Positions 43,711 to 54,565 of a DNA stretch of 64,000 nucleotides are shown one piece after another. The notes under the pieces were generated by a model. That model worked only from the letters and a program-made list of their open reading frames with translations. It ran no database searches and was not told the DNA's origin. Made by a program: the position numbers and the translations under genes. Source of the DNA: Pedobacter sp. B4-66 (GTDB lineage: Bacteria; Bacteroidota; Bacteroidia; Sphingobacteriales; Sphingobacteriaceae); NCBI RefSeq assembly GCF_018492665.1, contig NZ_JAFVME010000009.1, positions 62,001 to 126,000 of the forward strand, read 5' to 3'. Numbering within the stretch: position 1 is the stretch's first letter; each line of letters opens with the position of its first letter.

Positions 43711-44739
43711 CTAATAGAAATCGTAGCACCTTAACCCATTAAAATAGTTGTAACCGGAGCTATTTGGAAAATATTTTTGGTATCCAATACTTGCCTCAGT
43801 AGTACCGCTTGTATTGGTATAATTAATTTTTGAAATCGTGGCGTCATGGCTTATTCCTAATCTTAGCTTTTCCCCATTCCGATTACCTTTAAAAAGATCA
43901 AAAATCAAAGAGAGAACAACTGCATCGGGCCCGTTTTGTGGCCCGGTTCTATACCAAAGACCTGTATTAAGACCTTTGTATTTAAATTGAGCTCCCATAC
44001 TTAAATTGGTACTGCTTGCCTGCCTATAGTATACTACGGAAGGAATTATAGAAGCGCCTTCGCTTTGATTATAATCAAAATACTGAGTCAAGGGAATTTT
44101 AAAACTGGCATTTACAGTAATTCTCATTGGAAGCTTGGCCTGTGTTCCACTAAAGGATTCATCAGGTCTGTTGATATGGTGTACTGCAGTACCTAGCATA
44201 AAATTACGGTAAACAAGATTTGCACCTGTTGCTGCGTCAAAGAAAAACTTATTGGAAATATCAGGCAGTTTGGCAGCAGAAATCGTCCCGGGAACATACC
44301 CTAAACGAGGATCGATCTGATCAGAAAAAACCAGCTTATTCCAATCTATGCTTCTATTGGTAAAACCAGCTTGTATACCAAAAGACAAAACAAAATCATC
44401 TCCACCAACACTATATGAATACGTAGCTGCCGCATTGTTTTTAACTAAATATGCAGTACCCTCACTGGAGCGATTAAAAATCAATCCTACTCCACCCGGA
44501 AAATTAGCAATATTTAAATCGGCAGACGCCGAAATATAGGATAGATCACCAGTTAAGCCAGACCATTGATTTCTATAAATAAGGCTCATTCTAATATCCC
44601 CTTCAAATTGACCCGTTAGCGAAGGATTTAAATATATAGGCTGGTTAAAAAACTGCGAATAAATATGATCTTGTGCAGAAGCATATCTAATACCTATAAA
44701 GGTTAGCAAAATCAACAAAATCTTTAGTGTCTTTACCAT
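43711..44739 (-). CDS. PorP/SprF-family type IX secretion membrane protein
   Basis: A 342-aa outer-membrane protein with a signal peptide (1-22) and the PorP/SprF start QDHIYSQFFNQPIYLNPSLTGQ, followed by beta-strand-rich sequence ending at an aromatic residue. PorP/SprF proteins help export or anchor T9SS cargo at the cell surface; SprF is needed for secretion of the giant adhesin SprB. The gene is 1 base downstream of the 1806-aa PKD protein, so the two form a cargo-anchor pair. Its own core T9SS genes are not in the window. Confidence 0.92.
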   Translation of the reverse strand: MVKTLKILLILLTFIGIRYASAQDHIYSQFFNQPIYLNPSLTGQFEGDIRMSLIYRNQWSGLTGDLSYISASADLNIANFPGGVGLIFNRSSEGTAYLVKNNAAATYSYSVGGDDFVLSFGIQAGFTNRSIDWNKLVFSDQIDPRLGYVPGTISAAKLPDISNKFFFDAATGANLVYRNFMLGTAVHHINRPDESFSGTQAKLPMRITVNASFKIPLTQYFDYNQSEGASIIPSVVYYRQASSTNLSMGAQFKYKGLNTGLWYRTGPQNGPDAVVLSLIFDLFKGNRNGEKLRLGISHDATISKINYTNTSGTTEASIGYQKYFPNSSGYNYFNGLRCYDFY

Positions 44740-44740
44740 G

Positions 44741-47700
44741 TTATCTGATTAAATATACCGGCCCTGTTCGTTTTGGAGCGCTATTATCGTATGTCATTCC
44801 TTTCCATTGTGATCCGTTGATGAATTCCACATCAATTTTCCAATAATAAACCGATTGTGGTAATTCACTATTACGGTATGTTCCATCCCAACCTTCCAGA
44901 GGATGTCCTTCTTCAAGCTTTGTTGTTTCCCATACTAGTTGCCCCCATTTGTTAAAAACCGACATCCTCCAAGATTTAATACCTGAGCCTTTAGCTTTAA
45001 ATAACCTAAGATCGTTACTCTCACTGCCAGGTATAAAGGAGTTTGGTACAAATAGATGTCCGGGTACTCCGTTAATTCTTACATTTTTAATTGTAGTTGC
45101 AAAGCAGCCACTCTGATTGATCACTTTTAAGGTTACTTTGTACAATCCTGTATCCGGATAGGTATGTTTCGGATTTTTATCTATTGAAGTTGTTCCATCT
45201 CCAAAATCCCATAGCCATTGGGTAGGGCTATTAGTACTCTCATCAATAAAGTTAAATGTATAAGAAGGAATGCTGATCACCACACCAGGATCTACAGAAA
45301 ACTGTGCAACAGGAGGTTCCAAAATTTTAATATAATCACTTTTTGCGAGTGTATTTGGACAACCTAAACTATTTGTTGCTGTTAGTGTCACAGTATAAGA
45401 TCTATGCGAACCATTATATACATGCGTAGGCTCGAATTCAGTAGAAGTTGTTCCATCACCAAAATCCCATAAATAGGATAATCCACCTGTTGTTTTATTG
45501 CTGAATTTTACCTCAAGCCCCGGACAACCTATCTCGTTATCTGCGGTAAAACTAACTAATGGTTGCTCAAGCACAGTTATTGTCTCTGTTGTTGTAGTAT
45601 CGGAACACCCATTTGAAGCAGTAAGTACAACAGTATATACTCCTGGATTTTTAAATGTGTATTGTACAACTTCTGGTGCTGATCTTGTTATTCTGCTTCC
45701 TCCGTCTCCAAAATCATATTTAAATAAATTCGCCCCTTTAGAATTGTTATAAAAATTAACAAGAAATGGTGCACAACCCGTTTTCTCTGTACTGTTAACC
45801 ACCAGCTCCGGTAAAACGGTGTTAGGAGAAACCCGAATAGTATAGCTACTTTCCTGACTACCACATTCGTTTTCGGCGCGCATTTTCACAGTGTAATCTT
45901 TTACTGTTCCTGTTACATAAACATGTTCTACAGGTAGCTTATCTGTTTTAGTAAGAAATGTACCATCCCCGAAATCATAATAATAAGTATTTGTACCACC
46001 TGGAGAGGTATTACTAAATGTAACTTTCATTGGCGAGCAGCCAACCGTTTTATCTGGCGAAAAAACAGCAATCGGCTGTGCTTTAACAAAAACAGACGAA
46101 GTAAACACATTGGTTCCGCAGGGTGACGTAACACTTAAGGTAGTTACATAAGTGGTATCTTTTCCTAGCGGATTTGGTTGAAAAGTGATTGGAGGAGGCA
46201 TCACTAAAGAAGAAGTTGTACCGTTGCCAAAGTCCCATTTAAAATCTGCATCAACAAGAGAGGTGGAAGTGTTTACAAAATTAACTTGCAAGGGACCGCA
46301 TCCTTCAGACTTATCCTGTTTAAACGAAGCCGTGATGCTTTGTCGGGTTGAAAATGTATGCGACATTTCATCAGCTTTACACCCTTGTTTACTGGTTACT
46401 ACCAGCTTTATAACAACTGATTCATTTTCGTTTGTTATTTGATAACCGGGAAATTGGGCACCTCTGCCAATTTCTGTTTCATTTGCGTACCAGATATAAA
46501 TATCATTTCGGTCTATATCAACAACAGCTTTTATATTTTTATCGTCAATATTAAATGGTTTACATCCCTTATCAGATGTGAATGTAAAACTGGCAATTGC
46601 ATCTGGTTTAACCGTAATGTTTACGCTACTACTAACGTTTGCCAAACTACCTGAACATAATCCACTGCTGGCTAATCTTCTATACTTTGTAGATACAGTT
46701 AAAGCACCTGGAGCATATGTTGGTTTTATTTCTCCTTGTATTTCTACCCAATTAACTCCATTGTCAGTGCTTTGTTCCCAGCTATAGGTATAATTTAAGT
46801 TATCACCACCCGTAGGTCTAGAACCTGTTAATGGTGCCGGGATGGTGCCCGAACAAATGATTTGGTCTGTACCAATTTTATTGTCTGCAATCGGTGGCAA
46901 AGCAATTAGATTTACCTCATTACTTACAGATTCACAAGCGCCCCCAGAAACAATACGCCTGAATGATGAACTGGCAGTAATGGTGAAAGTCAAATCCTTG
47001 CTAGTTGCATCAGGAATAGTTGACCAGTTACCACTTGGGTTTGTACTTACTTCCCATCTGTAAATGTATGGAGGCTTGCCTCCAACAGGTACATCGCCAT
47101 TAATTGTAACCTGTTTCCCAGAGCATACCGTTGTTCCTGATGGGTTGGTGACGGTATTTACAAGAGACTCTAAGTTATCAATAATCACATCATCAGTACT
47201 AGAACACAAACTTACCGCGGTAATTGTCCAGGTAAAAACATATTGCTGACCGGGAATAATCGAGGTTACAGCGCTATTGTAAGCCGTAGGGTCTGTAATT
47301 TGAGGCCCTGCAGGCGATACTGTCCACCTACCTGTTTCGTTAACCCCGGGTGCATTACCATTTAAAGTAAAGCCAGGCTCACTACAAAGTGATTGATCAG
47401 CACCTGCATCGGCCACAGTAATTGTAGGATGCACTTTAACTACAACAGTTTTTGGCGTACCGGGGCAACCGTTAAATATAGGGGTAATCTTATACGTAAC
47501 ACTTCCCTCAGTTGGCCCGCTATTGGTTAATATATCGTTAATTGCAGTAACAGATATTGGAGTATCCTGATCGGTGTTGCCTGTAACTCCGGTAGCTGTG
47601 CTTGTCCAAATATACATGGCACTACCATTACCTAAGTTTGAACTCAATGTGATGCCAGATGGATTTCCGGTACATATAGTTAACATTGTTGCAGTGGCAG

Positions 47701-50161
47701 TTAAAATTGGTTTCGGATTTACCGTTACTGTTAAAACAAATGGCTCTCCATCGCATCCATCCTTTTGAGGAATAATCGTATAAACAACAACGGCATTGTT
47801 TGTTGGACTTGTATTGGTAATCACATCAGTAATATTTCCCGTTCCTGTTGCACTGTATCCGGTAGCCAAACCATCACTATTTATTGCCGTCCATTTAAAT
47901 GTACTTCCTACTACGGTAGATATTGGAATAAAATCTACTGGGTTTCCAGTGCAAATGGTCTTAGTAGCATCTGTATTGGTTAATTTATTTTCAGGACGGA
48001 TGATAATATCTAGTTGCTTTAAAACCTCAGCACAATCACCTGGCACTCCAGTATTAACCGTTAAAAATATGGTGGCTTTTCCGGCATTGTGTTCTTTTTT
48101 ACTTGGCCTGTATGTAGTAGTAAGACTAGATGGGTCTGAAAAACCAGTATTATTATCAGTTCCACTGCCCCAGGTGAATGACTTGTAGCTTCCTGAAATA
48201 TCCCCTATCAGGTCTACAGATGCTTTGTAGCAAATTGGGTTTGAACTAGCGACGATAGTTATAACCGGCGCAGCTGTGAATATTATTTCTTGTGAAGTGG
48301 TAATGCTACCACAGTTATTTTTATGAGTTACCTTAACTGTATAGGTACCAAAATTATCAAAATTAATTTTTGGATATTTACTGTTTGCCGTAAACGGAGC
48401 CACGAAAGAGGCACCGGCTCCTATAACTTCCCACGTGTAGGTATCCGAAAGCTCGTCGGCTGTTCCACTAATAACTGTTTTAGTATCCGTCGCATCAGGG
48501 CCAAATACAAGATCACCCTTCTGGCAAAGTTTTGCGGGTCCAGACAAAGTTACTTGTGGTTCCCCATTAACAACAACCCTCTGTGCTTCTGTCTTTACCG
48601 AACAAGTTCCAGTTTTTACACTGAGCGTGATATTGTATATTCCTGATTTAGAAAATTTAAACTGTGGAGTAACGCTCGATTTATCAGTTCCTGGCACGTA
48701 AGATACTCCATCTGCCGGCACCACATCCCAGGTATAAACCGGTGTTGACGGACACGACTTGTCATCTAAAATCGAAGTATTTGTCGGGATAAGTATTGGT
48801 GAAGTTAAACAAATCAAATTACCTCCTGGTAAACTAAAACTTGGCTTTGGTCGTTCCTGTACACAAATTTCTTGCTCCAGGTCATCGGCCTGGCAATTAC
48901 CTTCGCTTATCGATGACAAACGTATTTTATGCTTTCCTGTAGTGGTAAATTTATGGACGAAATTATAAGTAAGCGGTTCATTTTCAGCAATAAGTTTATC
49001 ATCCACATACCAATTGTACTTAACATCATTTGGTGCACAGCCTAAAGAATTGGTATTTGTTGCTTCTCCGGGTAAAGAACGATTATTAAAAATAATATTG
49101 TCATCTACACATGCTATCGGAGGAAAAGAAAACAGGTTCTCTGGCCTGGAAACTACCCTGGCTGGGGTAGATAAGGGTGAGCCAATGGCACCACAAAATG
49201 GGCTTATCACACCCACATTTACACCAAAAGCATTATAGACAGTTTGGGTTCCAGATCGGTAAGACAAGCCACAGGAAGACTTTGTATACGTATGCCTTAC
49301 CCGATCATTGTTTTGCTTGATGTCACAATAAGTGTAGTCATTATGCATCCCATCTCCCCAGTCTACCCTATAAATGTTACCCGGAAAATTCACTCCAATA
49401 CCGTTATTAGAAGCATCAACGACGTACTCAAATGTGCCAACAGGAAAACATACAGTATTCCCAGTGGTGGTACGAAATGCAGTTACAGCAAGATTGTTAA
49501 TCAAAAAATATGCTTGAGTTCCTATTGATCCGTCAAGCATTGTTGCTTTTACAAATAAGGTATAATGAGCAAGTGAAGCAGTATATGATTTTGCTTCTCC
49601 AACAGAACTAAAAACTATTGTTTGAAGTGCTGCTCCAGGATTCAATTCATTCTTGAAAGTTACAGTTACATTTCCTGTACTCGATTCGTTGTCAAATGAA
49701 AATGCTTTCGTTGGCGTGTTCTCATCAGTATTGCAAGTTCCAAATGTTAGTGGATTTATGCTCGTTTTAGAACTAGAATTTAAGGCAGCGGTTACTTTTC
49801 CTCCTGCTCTTATTTCAAAAGGACCAGAATCTGAGGAGGTAAGCACAGGTGAAGTTGATTTTACCCTAAGTTTATATCCTGTTCCAGTAGGTGTGGTGGC
49901 GGGAATAACCCCATTTACAAATGTAGAGTAGAACCCGTTATAGGATCCGATACTTCTTTCGGTTCCGTTATCTGACACCAGATAAAGCTCAAATGAATTA
50001 CCCGGACGAAAGCAATCAGATCCCAAACTAAAAGTTGCGGCTATAGTTGATCCGGGCGTATAGGGCCCCGACGCAACCGGATCTATAGCAATTTGAGAAA
50101 ATCCTATAGAAATATGATAGAAGAATAAAATGAGCGTTAATATCAATAAGCGTTTTACCAT
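44741..50161 (-). CDS. Giant PKD-repeat surface protein with T9SS type B C-terminal sorting domain
   Basis: An 1806-aa exported protein. A signal peptide (1-22) is followed by many cysteine-containing Ig/PKD-like modules. PKD hallmarks are visible as WKDFG-type motifs (VDWGDG early, then FKWDFGNGT, YYDFGDGT, KYDFGDGG, LWDFGDGTTS twice between about 1300 and 1690). The last 100 residues, with LFVPNSFIPG, FNKWGQLVWETT and GWDGTY, match the 'gliding motility-associated' type B T9SS sorting domain. It is likely secreted by T9SS and held on the surface by the PorP/SprF protein encoded 1 base downstream. An adhesin or motility role is inferred. The 290 bases upstream (50162-50452) show no gene. Confidence 0.93.
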   Translation of the reverse strand: MVKRLLILTLILFFYHISIGFSQIAIDPVASGPYTPGSTIAATFSLGSDCFRPGNSFELYLVSDNGTERSIGSYNGFYSTFVNGVIPATTPTGTGYKLRVKSTSPVLTSSDSGPFEIRAGGKVTAALNSSSKTSINPLTFGTCNTDENTPTKAFSFDNESSTGNVTVTFKNELNPGAALQTIVFSSVGEAKSYTASLAHYTLFVKATMLDGSIGTQAYFLINNLAVTAFRTTTGNTVCFPVGTFEYVVDASNNGIGVNFPGNIYRVDWGDGMHNDYTYCDIKQNNDRVRHTYTKSSCGLSYRSGTQTVYNAFGVNVGVISPFCGAIGSPLSTPARVVSRPENLFSFPPIACVDDNIIFNNRSLPGEATNTNSLGCAPNDVKYNWYVDDKLIAENEPLTYNFVHKFTTTGKHKIRLSSISEGNCQADDLEQEICVQERPKPSFSLPGGNLICLTSPILIPTNTSILDDKSCPSTPVYTWDVVPADGVSYVPGTDKSSVTPQFKFSKSGIYNITLSVKTGTCSVKTEAQRVVVNGEPQVTLSGPAKLCQKGDLVFGPDATDTKTVISGTADELSDTYTWEVIGAGASFVAPFTANSKYPKINFDNFGTYTVKVTHKNNCGSITTSQEIIFTAAPVITIVASSNPICYKASVDLIGDISGSYKSFTWGSGTDNNTGFSDPSSLTTTYRPSKKEHNAGKATIFLTVNTGVPGDCAEVLKQLDIIIRPENKLTNTDATKTICTGNPVDFIPISTVVGSTFKWTAINSDGLATGYSATGTGNITDVITNTSPTNNAVVVYTIIPQKDGCDGEPFVLTVTVNPKPILTATATMLTICTGNPSGITLSSNLGNGSAMYIWTSTATGVTGNTDQDTPISVTAINDILTNSGPTEGSVTYKITPIFNGCPGTPKTVVVKVHPTITVADAGADQSLCSEPGFTLNGNAPGVNETGRWTVSPAGPQITDPTAYNSAVTSIIPGQQYVFTWTITAVSLCSSTDDVIIDNLESLVNTVTNPSGTTVCSGKQVTINGDVPVGGKPPYIYRWEVSTNPSGNWSTIPDATSKDLTFTITASSSFRRIVSGGACESVSNEVNLIALPPIADNKIGTDQIICSGTIPAPLTGSRPTGGDNLNYTYSWEQSTDNGVNWVEIQGEIKPTYAPGALTVSTKYRRLASSGLCSGSLANVSSSVNITVKPDAIASFTFTSDKGCKPFNIDDKNIKAVVDIDRNDIYIWYANETEIGRGAQFPGYQITNENESVVIKLVVTSKQGCKADEMSHTFSTRQSITASFKQDKSEGCGPLQVNFVNTSTSLVDADFKWDFGNGTTSSLVMPPPITFQPNPLGKDTTYVTTLSVTSPCGTNVFTSSVFVKAQPIAVFSPDKTVGCSPMKVTFSNTSPGGTNTYYYDFGDGTFLTKTDKLPVEHVYVTGTVKDYTVKMRAENECGSQESSYTIRVSPNTVLPELVVNSTEKTGCAPFLVNFYNNSKGANLFKYDFGDGGSRITRSAPEVVQYTFKNPGVYTVVLTASNGCSDTTTTETITVLEQPLVSFTADNEIGCPGLEVKFSNKTTGGLSYLWDFGDGTTSTEFEPTHVYNGSHRSYTVTLTATNSLGCPNTLAKSDYIKILEPPVAQFSVDPGVVISIPSYTFNFIDESTNSPTQWLWDFGDGTTSIDKNPKHTYPDTGLYKVTLKVINQSGCFATTIKNVRINGVPGHLFVPNSFIPGSESNDLRLFKAKGSGIKSWRMSVFNKWGQLVWETTKLEEGHPLEGWDGTYRNSELPQSVYYWKIDVEFINGSQWKGMTYDNSAPKRTGPVYLIR

Positions 50162-50452
50162 ATTATAAATATTATGATAAAAGTAAAGAATTTTTTACTT
50201 ATTGTTCATTTCATTCATTAGTAATTATCCTAAATATTTACACGAGTTAAAGTTTCATATGAAAGGTGATCACTTGGTCAAACTGCCGCAACCCAAACCC
50301 TCCATATTAACTGCTAGTTAAGTAATTGTTAAATACAATCATTACCTATTAAGCAAACACTTAAGACCACTCTTTTGAAGGCTCTCGGATCAGCACTGTA
50401 GATTCAAAATTTATAGAATTGCTTTATCTTTACACAGTAAACAATTTTCCAA

Positions 50453-51370
50453 ATGATAATAAGAAAGAAGGAACACTGGTTTAAAATGCTCTTTATCTGG
50501 CATGGATCTGTACTACCAACAGTTCTCCCCCGACTAATTTTGCTCCTTATCATATCCATTTGTGTAGTATGGCTTCGAGGAACCATTTTTTCATTCAAGA
50601 TACCCCTCAATCCCGTCCCGTTAACTTTATTTGGGTTCGTACTTGCACTGTTCCTTGGTTTTCGCAATAATGTTAGCTATGATCGTTTTTGGGAAGGTCG
50701 AAAACTTTGGGGTGCTTTGTTAAATGACACCCGATCATTAGCGCGTCAAGCTATGACCCTACCTAACACTGCAGAAGACAACAAGTCAACCACTAATTTT
50801 ATTCAGTTATTGATATCTTTTACTTACGCATTAAAACATCAACTGAGAGGCACGGACGCCAGCCTGGATTTAAAAACCCGCCTAAGCGAAGAACAATTTA
50901 AAATCATAGCACCAACAAAATTTAAACCAGTCATACTTATGAAACTCATGGCCGAATGGATAAAGAACATTAAAAATGATAATAAAATCGACTCCATTCA
51001 GCAAGCCAGATTTGATGAAAATCTGGATAAGCTATCTGATATTGTAGGTGGTTGCGAAAGAATTATATCTACACCTATACCGTATAGTTATCGTGTTCTA
51101 TTACATCGCACCGTCTATTCATACTGCTTCCTATTACCTTTTGGTTTAGTCGATAGTTTACAATGGCTCACACCTCTTATCGTTGTTTTTATAGCTTATA
51201 CATTTGTAGCCTTTGAGGCTATTGCTGATGAGATTGAACAACCATTTGGAACCGAAGCAAATGATCTTGCCCTTAATTCAATGTGCTTAATGATAGAAAC
51301 AACATTATTGGAATTGGCCGGTGAAAGACTGCCCGAAGTTGAACCCCAAAATGGCGGAATCATTGATTAA
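50453..51370 (+). CDS. Bestrophin-family anion channel
   Basis: A 305-aa membrane protein. Segments typical of bacterial bestrophins are visible: LPRLILLLIISICVVW (first helix), LGFRNNVSYDRFWEGRKLWGALLNDTRSLARQ (the conserved loop, here given in two parts: FRNN.SYDRFWEGR and LWG.LLNDTR), PFGLVDSLQWLTPL, and DEIEQPFGTEANDL near the C-terminus, which resembles the Ca2+-clasp region. The family forms pentameric chloride or bicarbonate channels in the inner membrane. It is convergent with the GH92 operon (4 bases between stops) and stands alone. Confidence 0.9.
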   Translation: MIIRKKEHWFKMLFIWHGSVLPTVLPRLILLLIISICVVWLRGTIFSFKIPLNPVPLTLFGFVLALFLGFRNNVSYDRFWEGRKLWGALLNDTRSLARQAMTLPNTAEDNKSTTNFIQLLISFTYALKHQLRGTDASLDLKTRLSEEQFKIIAPTKFKPVILMKLMAEWIKNIKNDNKIDSIQQARFDENLDKLSDIVGGCERIISTPIPYSYRVLLHRTVYSYCFLLPFGLVDSLQWLTPLIVVFIAYTFVAFEAIADEIEQPFGTEANDLALNSMCLMIETTLLELAGERLPEVEPQNGGIID

Positions 51371-51374
51371 TTTA

Positions 51375-54300
51375 TCATTTCACTATACCCCATTTCGAAT
51401 TCGGCTTATTACTCATCTCCAACACCAATGTTCCTCCTTTAAAAACTTCACTTTGCAAAATCTTAAAATCCTGTATCAACTTCCCATTTAACTTTGCAGA
51501 TTGAATATATTTATTTTCTTTCGAGGCATTATGAGCTTCAATTGTAAATTTCACCCCTCTGTTATATTTATTGTTAAATAGAATTGTAGTACGCGGATAT
51601 CTGGGACTACCAATTTCATAAATGGGCTTTGCCGAACATCCTCCATCCATTTGAAAAAAACCAATAGCGCTAATGATGAACCAACTACTCATTTGACCTA
51701 GATCCTCATCACCAGGGTAGGCATCATAAGGTGTAGTTCCATAATACTGTTCTTGTATGGCACGTGTCCATTTTTGAGTAAGCCAAGGTTTCCCTGCCCA
51801 ATTAAACAAATAAGCAACCTCCATCGCCGGCTCATTACCATGGTTAATAGGAAACGAAGAAAAATCATCTCCAGAAGCATTAAAGTTGGCTACTGCCGAC
51901 TTCTCCATTGCCTCATTTAGACGATCAGCAAATCGCTCCTTACCCATTTCAAAAATAAGCCCTTTGGGATTATGCGGCACAAACCAGGTATAATTAAAGG
52001 CATTCCCTTCTACAAAACCAGGTGTATGATAAGGGTCAAATGGGTGCAGCCAATTTCCTTCTTTATCCTTTGGCCTTGCGAAACCGGATTCTTTATCAAA
52101 GATATTTCTCCAGTTTTCAGACCGTTTATTAAAATGCGTATAGTCTTCTTTTTTATTTAACGCTAAAGCCATCTGTCCCAAACACCAATCATCATAGGCA
52201 TACTCCATCGTATTAGACACTGAACCCATACCTAGCGGGATGTATCCATATTTCATATAAGGCTCAATATCCTCGACACCGACAGTACCTCCGCCCGAAT
52301 ATTTTTGAGGAGCAGTAGTCAGCATTTTTTTGAAGCCTGAATAAGCTGTTTTCAGATCAAAATCTCTGATACCACTTTGCCAGGCACCTTGTATCTGCGA
52401 TACACCATGCATTGCCACCATCACCCCGGTATGCTCTATGCCGGCAGGATCAGTATTAAACCAACCACTATTCTTGTAAAGCTCAATACCAGACCGTGCC
52501 CATTTTGAAGATATCTCAGGGGCAACCAAATTAAACAATTGCTGATTATTCCAAAAAGTATTCCAGTACTCGCCACTCACAATACAGTCTTCTTTATTCT
52601 CAAGCTGACGAATCTTCTCATCTTCATCCACGTACCTGCCATCAGCATCACTCCAAATTGCTTTGGCTGCAATTGCACGATATAAATTAGTGTAAAATTT
52701 CACTTTTTGCAGATGGTCATCTGTCTCTATCTGAACACGTCCCAAATACTCATTCCATATCTTCCGCGCATTTTGAACCACTTTTTCAAAATCCCAACCG
52801 AAAGGTTCTATCATTTCTTTCTGAAGATTGTTCCTCGCTCCCGCCAAATCAACTAACGAAACTCCTGTTCGCACCTCTATCGCTTCCCCCTCTTTAGTTT
52901 TAAAATTTAAGAACACCCCCAGATCTCCTTTTCCTTGTATTGTATTTATATCATTCGTAATAACTGGCGCGGATTCAAACTCATGAGTACGATTCCATTC
53001 TCCAATATATCCGGTAACAGGCTTTACCCTATCATTAACCCATCCTCCCATAGATTGAAATGGTTTACTAAACTGCATCACAAAGTGAACCGTGTACAAT
53101 TGTTCTAATGAATAGCCCGTAAATGCATTATAGTAAGTAGCAAACCCCTCTATTTCGTTACCAGTGACCTTTGTGATTTTTGCATCTTTCAGATTATGAG
53201 GGTATTCATTTGGAGTAAATAAATCAACCAATATTCTTGCTGAATCCAAAGCAGGAAAAGTATAACGTTGAAGAGACGCTCGTCTTGTTGATGTGATTTC
53301 AGCTTTAATACGGGTATCTGTCATAAACACACTGTATTTTCCGATCAAAGCAGACTCCGATTTTTTATCAATTCTTGAACGATAACCACCATCTGGATTT
53401 TTTTCTGTACCCGGATTTACCTGCAACTTACCACTTGTAGGCATCGTTAATAAACCACACATCGTCCAGTCAGAGAAATGACTAAAGCCCATAATATTAT
53501 CCACAGTGTATTCGTATCCTGCTTTCCAGGTTTCATCCTGATTATCAGGCGCTATCTGAACCATACTAAGCGGCAATGAAGGCCCTGGCTTAAACATCCA
53601 TCTTGAGTTGCCGGTTCCCATAAGCAAATCCACATAGTCTACATAAGTTTGAAGACCTTGTTTAGAACGACTTACATTACCTGCGTAAATAATTTTATTT
53701 CCTGCTTTTATAGTAACAGGTAGCGTAGAACTTGTTGTAGAGCTGGCTACTGCCGGCATAGGTATTTCTAGAATAGCATGTCCCTTTTCTACAGTTTTTG
53801 TAACAGGTGGTAATCCACCAATTGAAACACTAATAGATTCCTCTTTATCCATTTGAATAACATCAATAAGCAGGGGCTGAATCCGTTTATTACCTCGTTT
53901 CAGTTCAAATGGTGCAGCTTTCGCAGAAAGAATTAAAGACGATGCAATATCTTGAATTTGCAAATCCTCATCTCCTTCCATTCTAATGTCATCAAAAACA
54001 GCCCATGATCCTGATATCATGCCCATCTGAATGATGTTTAATCCGTTTTTCAACCAATTTCCCGGTATTTCAACTGATACAGTATTTTGTTTACCAGCAG
54101 AATAGTTCCCGTCTAATGCTTTTCCATTTCCAGCAGATACGTTTAATTCCTGGCGATGTCCGTTTATTTCTACTCGCAATACCGTTGGTTTATTTGCATT
54201 AACATCAGCAAAATCAACAATGAGCTTAGCAGTGCCTTTTGAAACCTGATTCTTTAAATTAAATACTATTCTTGGAAAATGACGTGGATAAAATCCCGAC

Positions 54301-54557
54301 CAATATCCGCCACCAGCCCAACTATCTAGTGGACCAGGCAATACATAAGGCCAATGTTTTTGAGGAGTAGAATGACCAATTGAGAATACCGTATTTTCGC
54401 CACCAAAATCAGCCAGAAAACTACCTTTTCCTGCCGGAGCCAGCGCAAATTCAGCAGCACTATTATCTTGTTTTCCTATTTGCCAAATCGTATTTTTCTG
54501 ACCGTAAGTTGTTAGAGAAAAGAAGTATATAAATAATAGTAATCCGATTTTTTTCAT
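51375..54557 (-). CDS. GH92 glycosidase with N-terminal rhamnogalacturonan-lyase-like (PL4 domain III) module
   Basis: About 1060 aa from MKKIGLLLFIYFF (54557; a TTG 4 codons upstream is less likely). Signal peptide; residues about 25-200 form a jelly-roll that begins IWQIGKQDNSAAEF and has GLNIIQMGMISGSWAVFDDI, which resembles the C-terminal carbohydrate-binding domain of PL4 rhamnogalacturonan lyases. A linker domain follows, then a GH92 catalytic module from about 310 (DLLMGTGNSRWMFKPGPSLP) with EGNAFNYTWFVPHN, GNEPAMEVAYLFNW and GDEDLGQMSSWF, the segments that hold the acid/base residues of GH92 calcium-dependent alpha-mannosidases. It is the third gene of the EEP-GH92-GH92 operon. Confidence 0.85.
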   Translation of the reverse strand: MKKIGLLLFIYFFSLTTYGQKNTIWQIGKQDNSAAEFALAPAGKGSFLADFGGENTVFSIGHSTPQKHWPYVLPGPLDSWAGGGYWSGFYPRHFPRIVFNLKNQVSKGTAKLIVDFADVNANKPTVLRVEINGHRQELNVSAGNGKALDGNYSAGKQNTVSVEIPGNWLKNGLNIIQMGMISGSWAVFDDIRMEGDEDLQIQDIASSLILSAKAAPFELKRGNKRIQPLLIDVIQMDKEESISVSIGGLPPVTKTVEKGHAILEIPMPAVASSTTSSTLPVTIKAGNKIIYAGNVSRSKQGLQTYVDYVDLLMGTGNSRWMFKPGPSLPLSMVQIAPDNQDETWKAGYEYTVDNIMGFSHFSDWTMCGLLTMPTSGKLQVNPGTEKNPDGGYRSRIDKKSESALIGKYSVFMTDTRIKAEITSTRRASLQRYTFPALDSARILVDLFTPNEYPHNLKDAKITKVTGNEIEGFATYYNAFTGYSLEQLYTVHFVMQFSKPFQSMGGWVNDRVKPVTGYIGEWNRTHEFESAPVITNDINTIQGKGDLGVFLNFKTKEGEAIEVRTGVSLVDLAGARNNLQKEMIEPFGWDFEKVVQNARKIWNEYLGRVQIETDDHLQKVKFYTNLYRAIAAKAIWSDADGRYVDEDEKIRQLENKEDCIVSGEYWNTFWNNQQLFNLVAPEISSKWARSGIELYKNSGWFNTDPAGIEHTGVMVAMHGVSQIQGAWQSGIRDFDLKTAYSGFKKMLTTAPQKYSGGGTVGVEDIEPYMKYGYIPLGMGSVSNTMEYAYDDWCLGQMALALNKKEDYTHFNKRSENWRNIFDKESGFARPKDKEGNWLHPFDPYHTPGFVEGNAFNYTWFVPHNPKGLIFEMGKERFADRLNEAMEKSAVANFNASGDDFSSFPINHGNEPAMEVAYLFNWAGKPWLTQKWTRAIQEQYYGTTPYDAYPGDEDLGQMSSWFIISAIGFFQMDGGCSAKPIYEIGSPRYPRTTILFNNKYNRGVKFTIEAHNASKENKYIQSAKLNGKLIQDFKILQSEVFKGGTLVLEMSNKPNSKWGIVK

Positions 54558-54565
54558 TGCTTGTA

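Noticed and set aside
44741..50161. Many plus-strand open frames (70-130 codons) across the PKD gene, e.g. 47796-48188 and 48323-48646
   Set aside because: They run antisense to a clearly real, domain-rich gene, have no family features and follow from its codon use.
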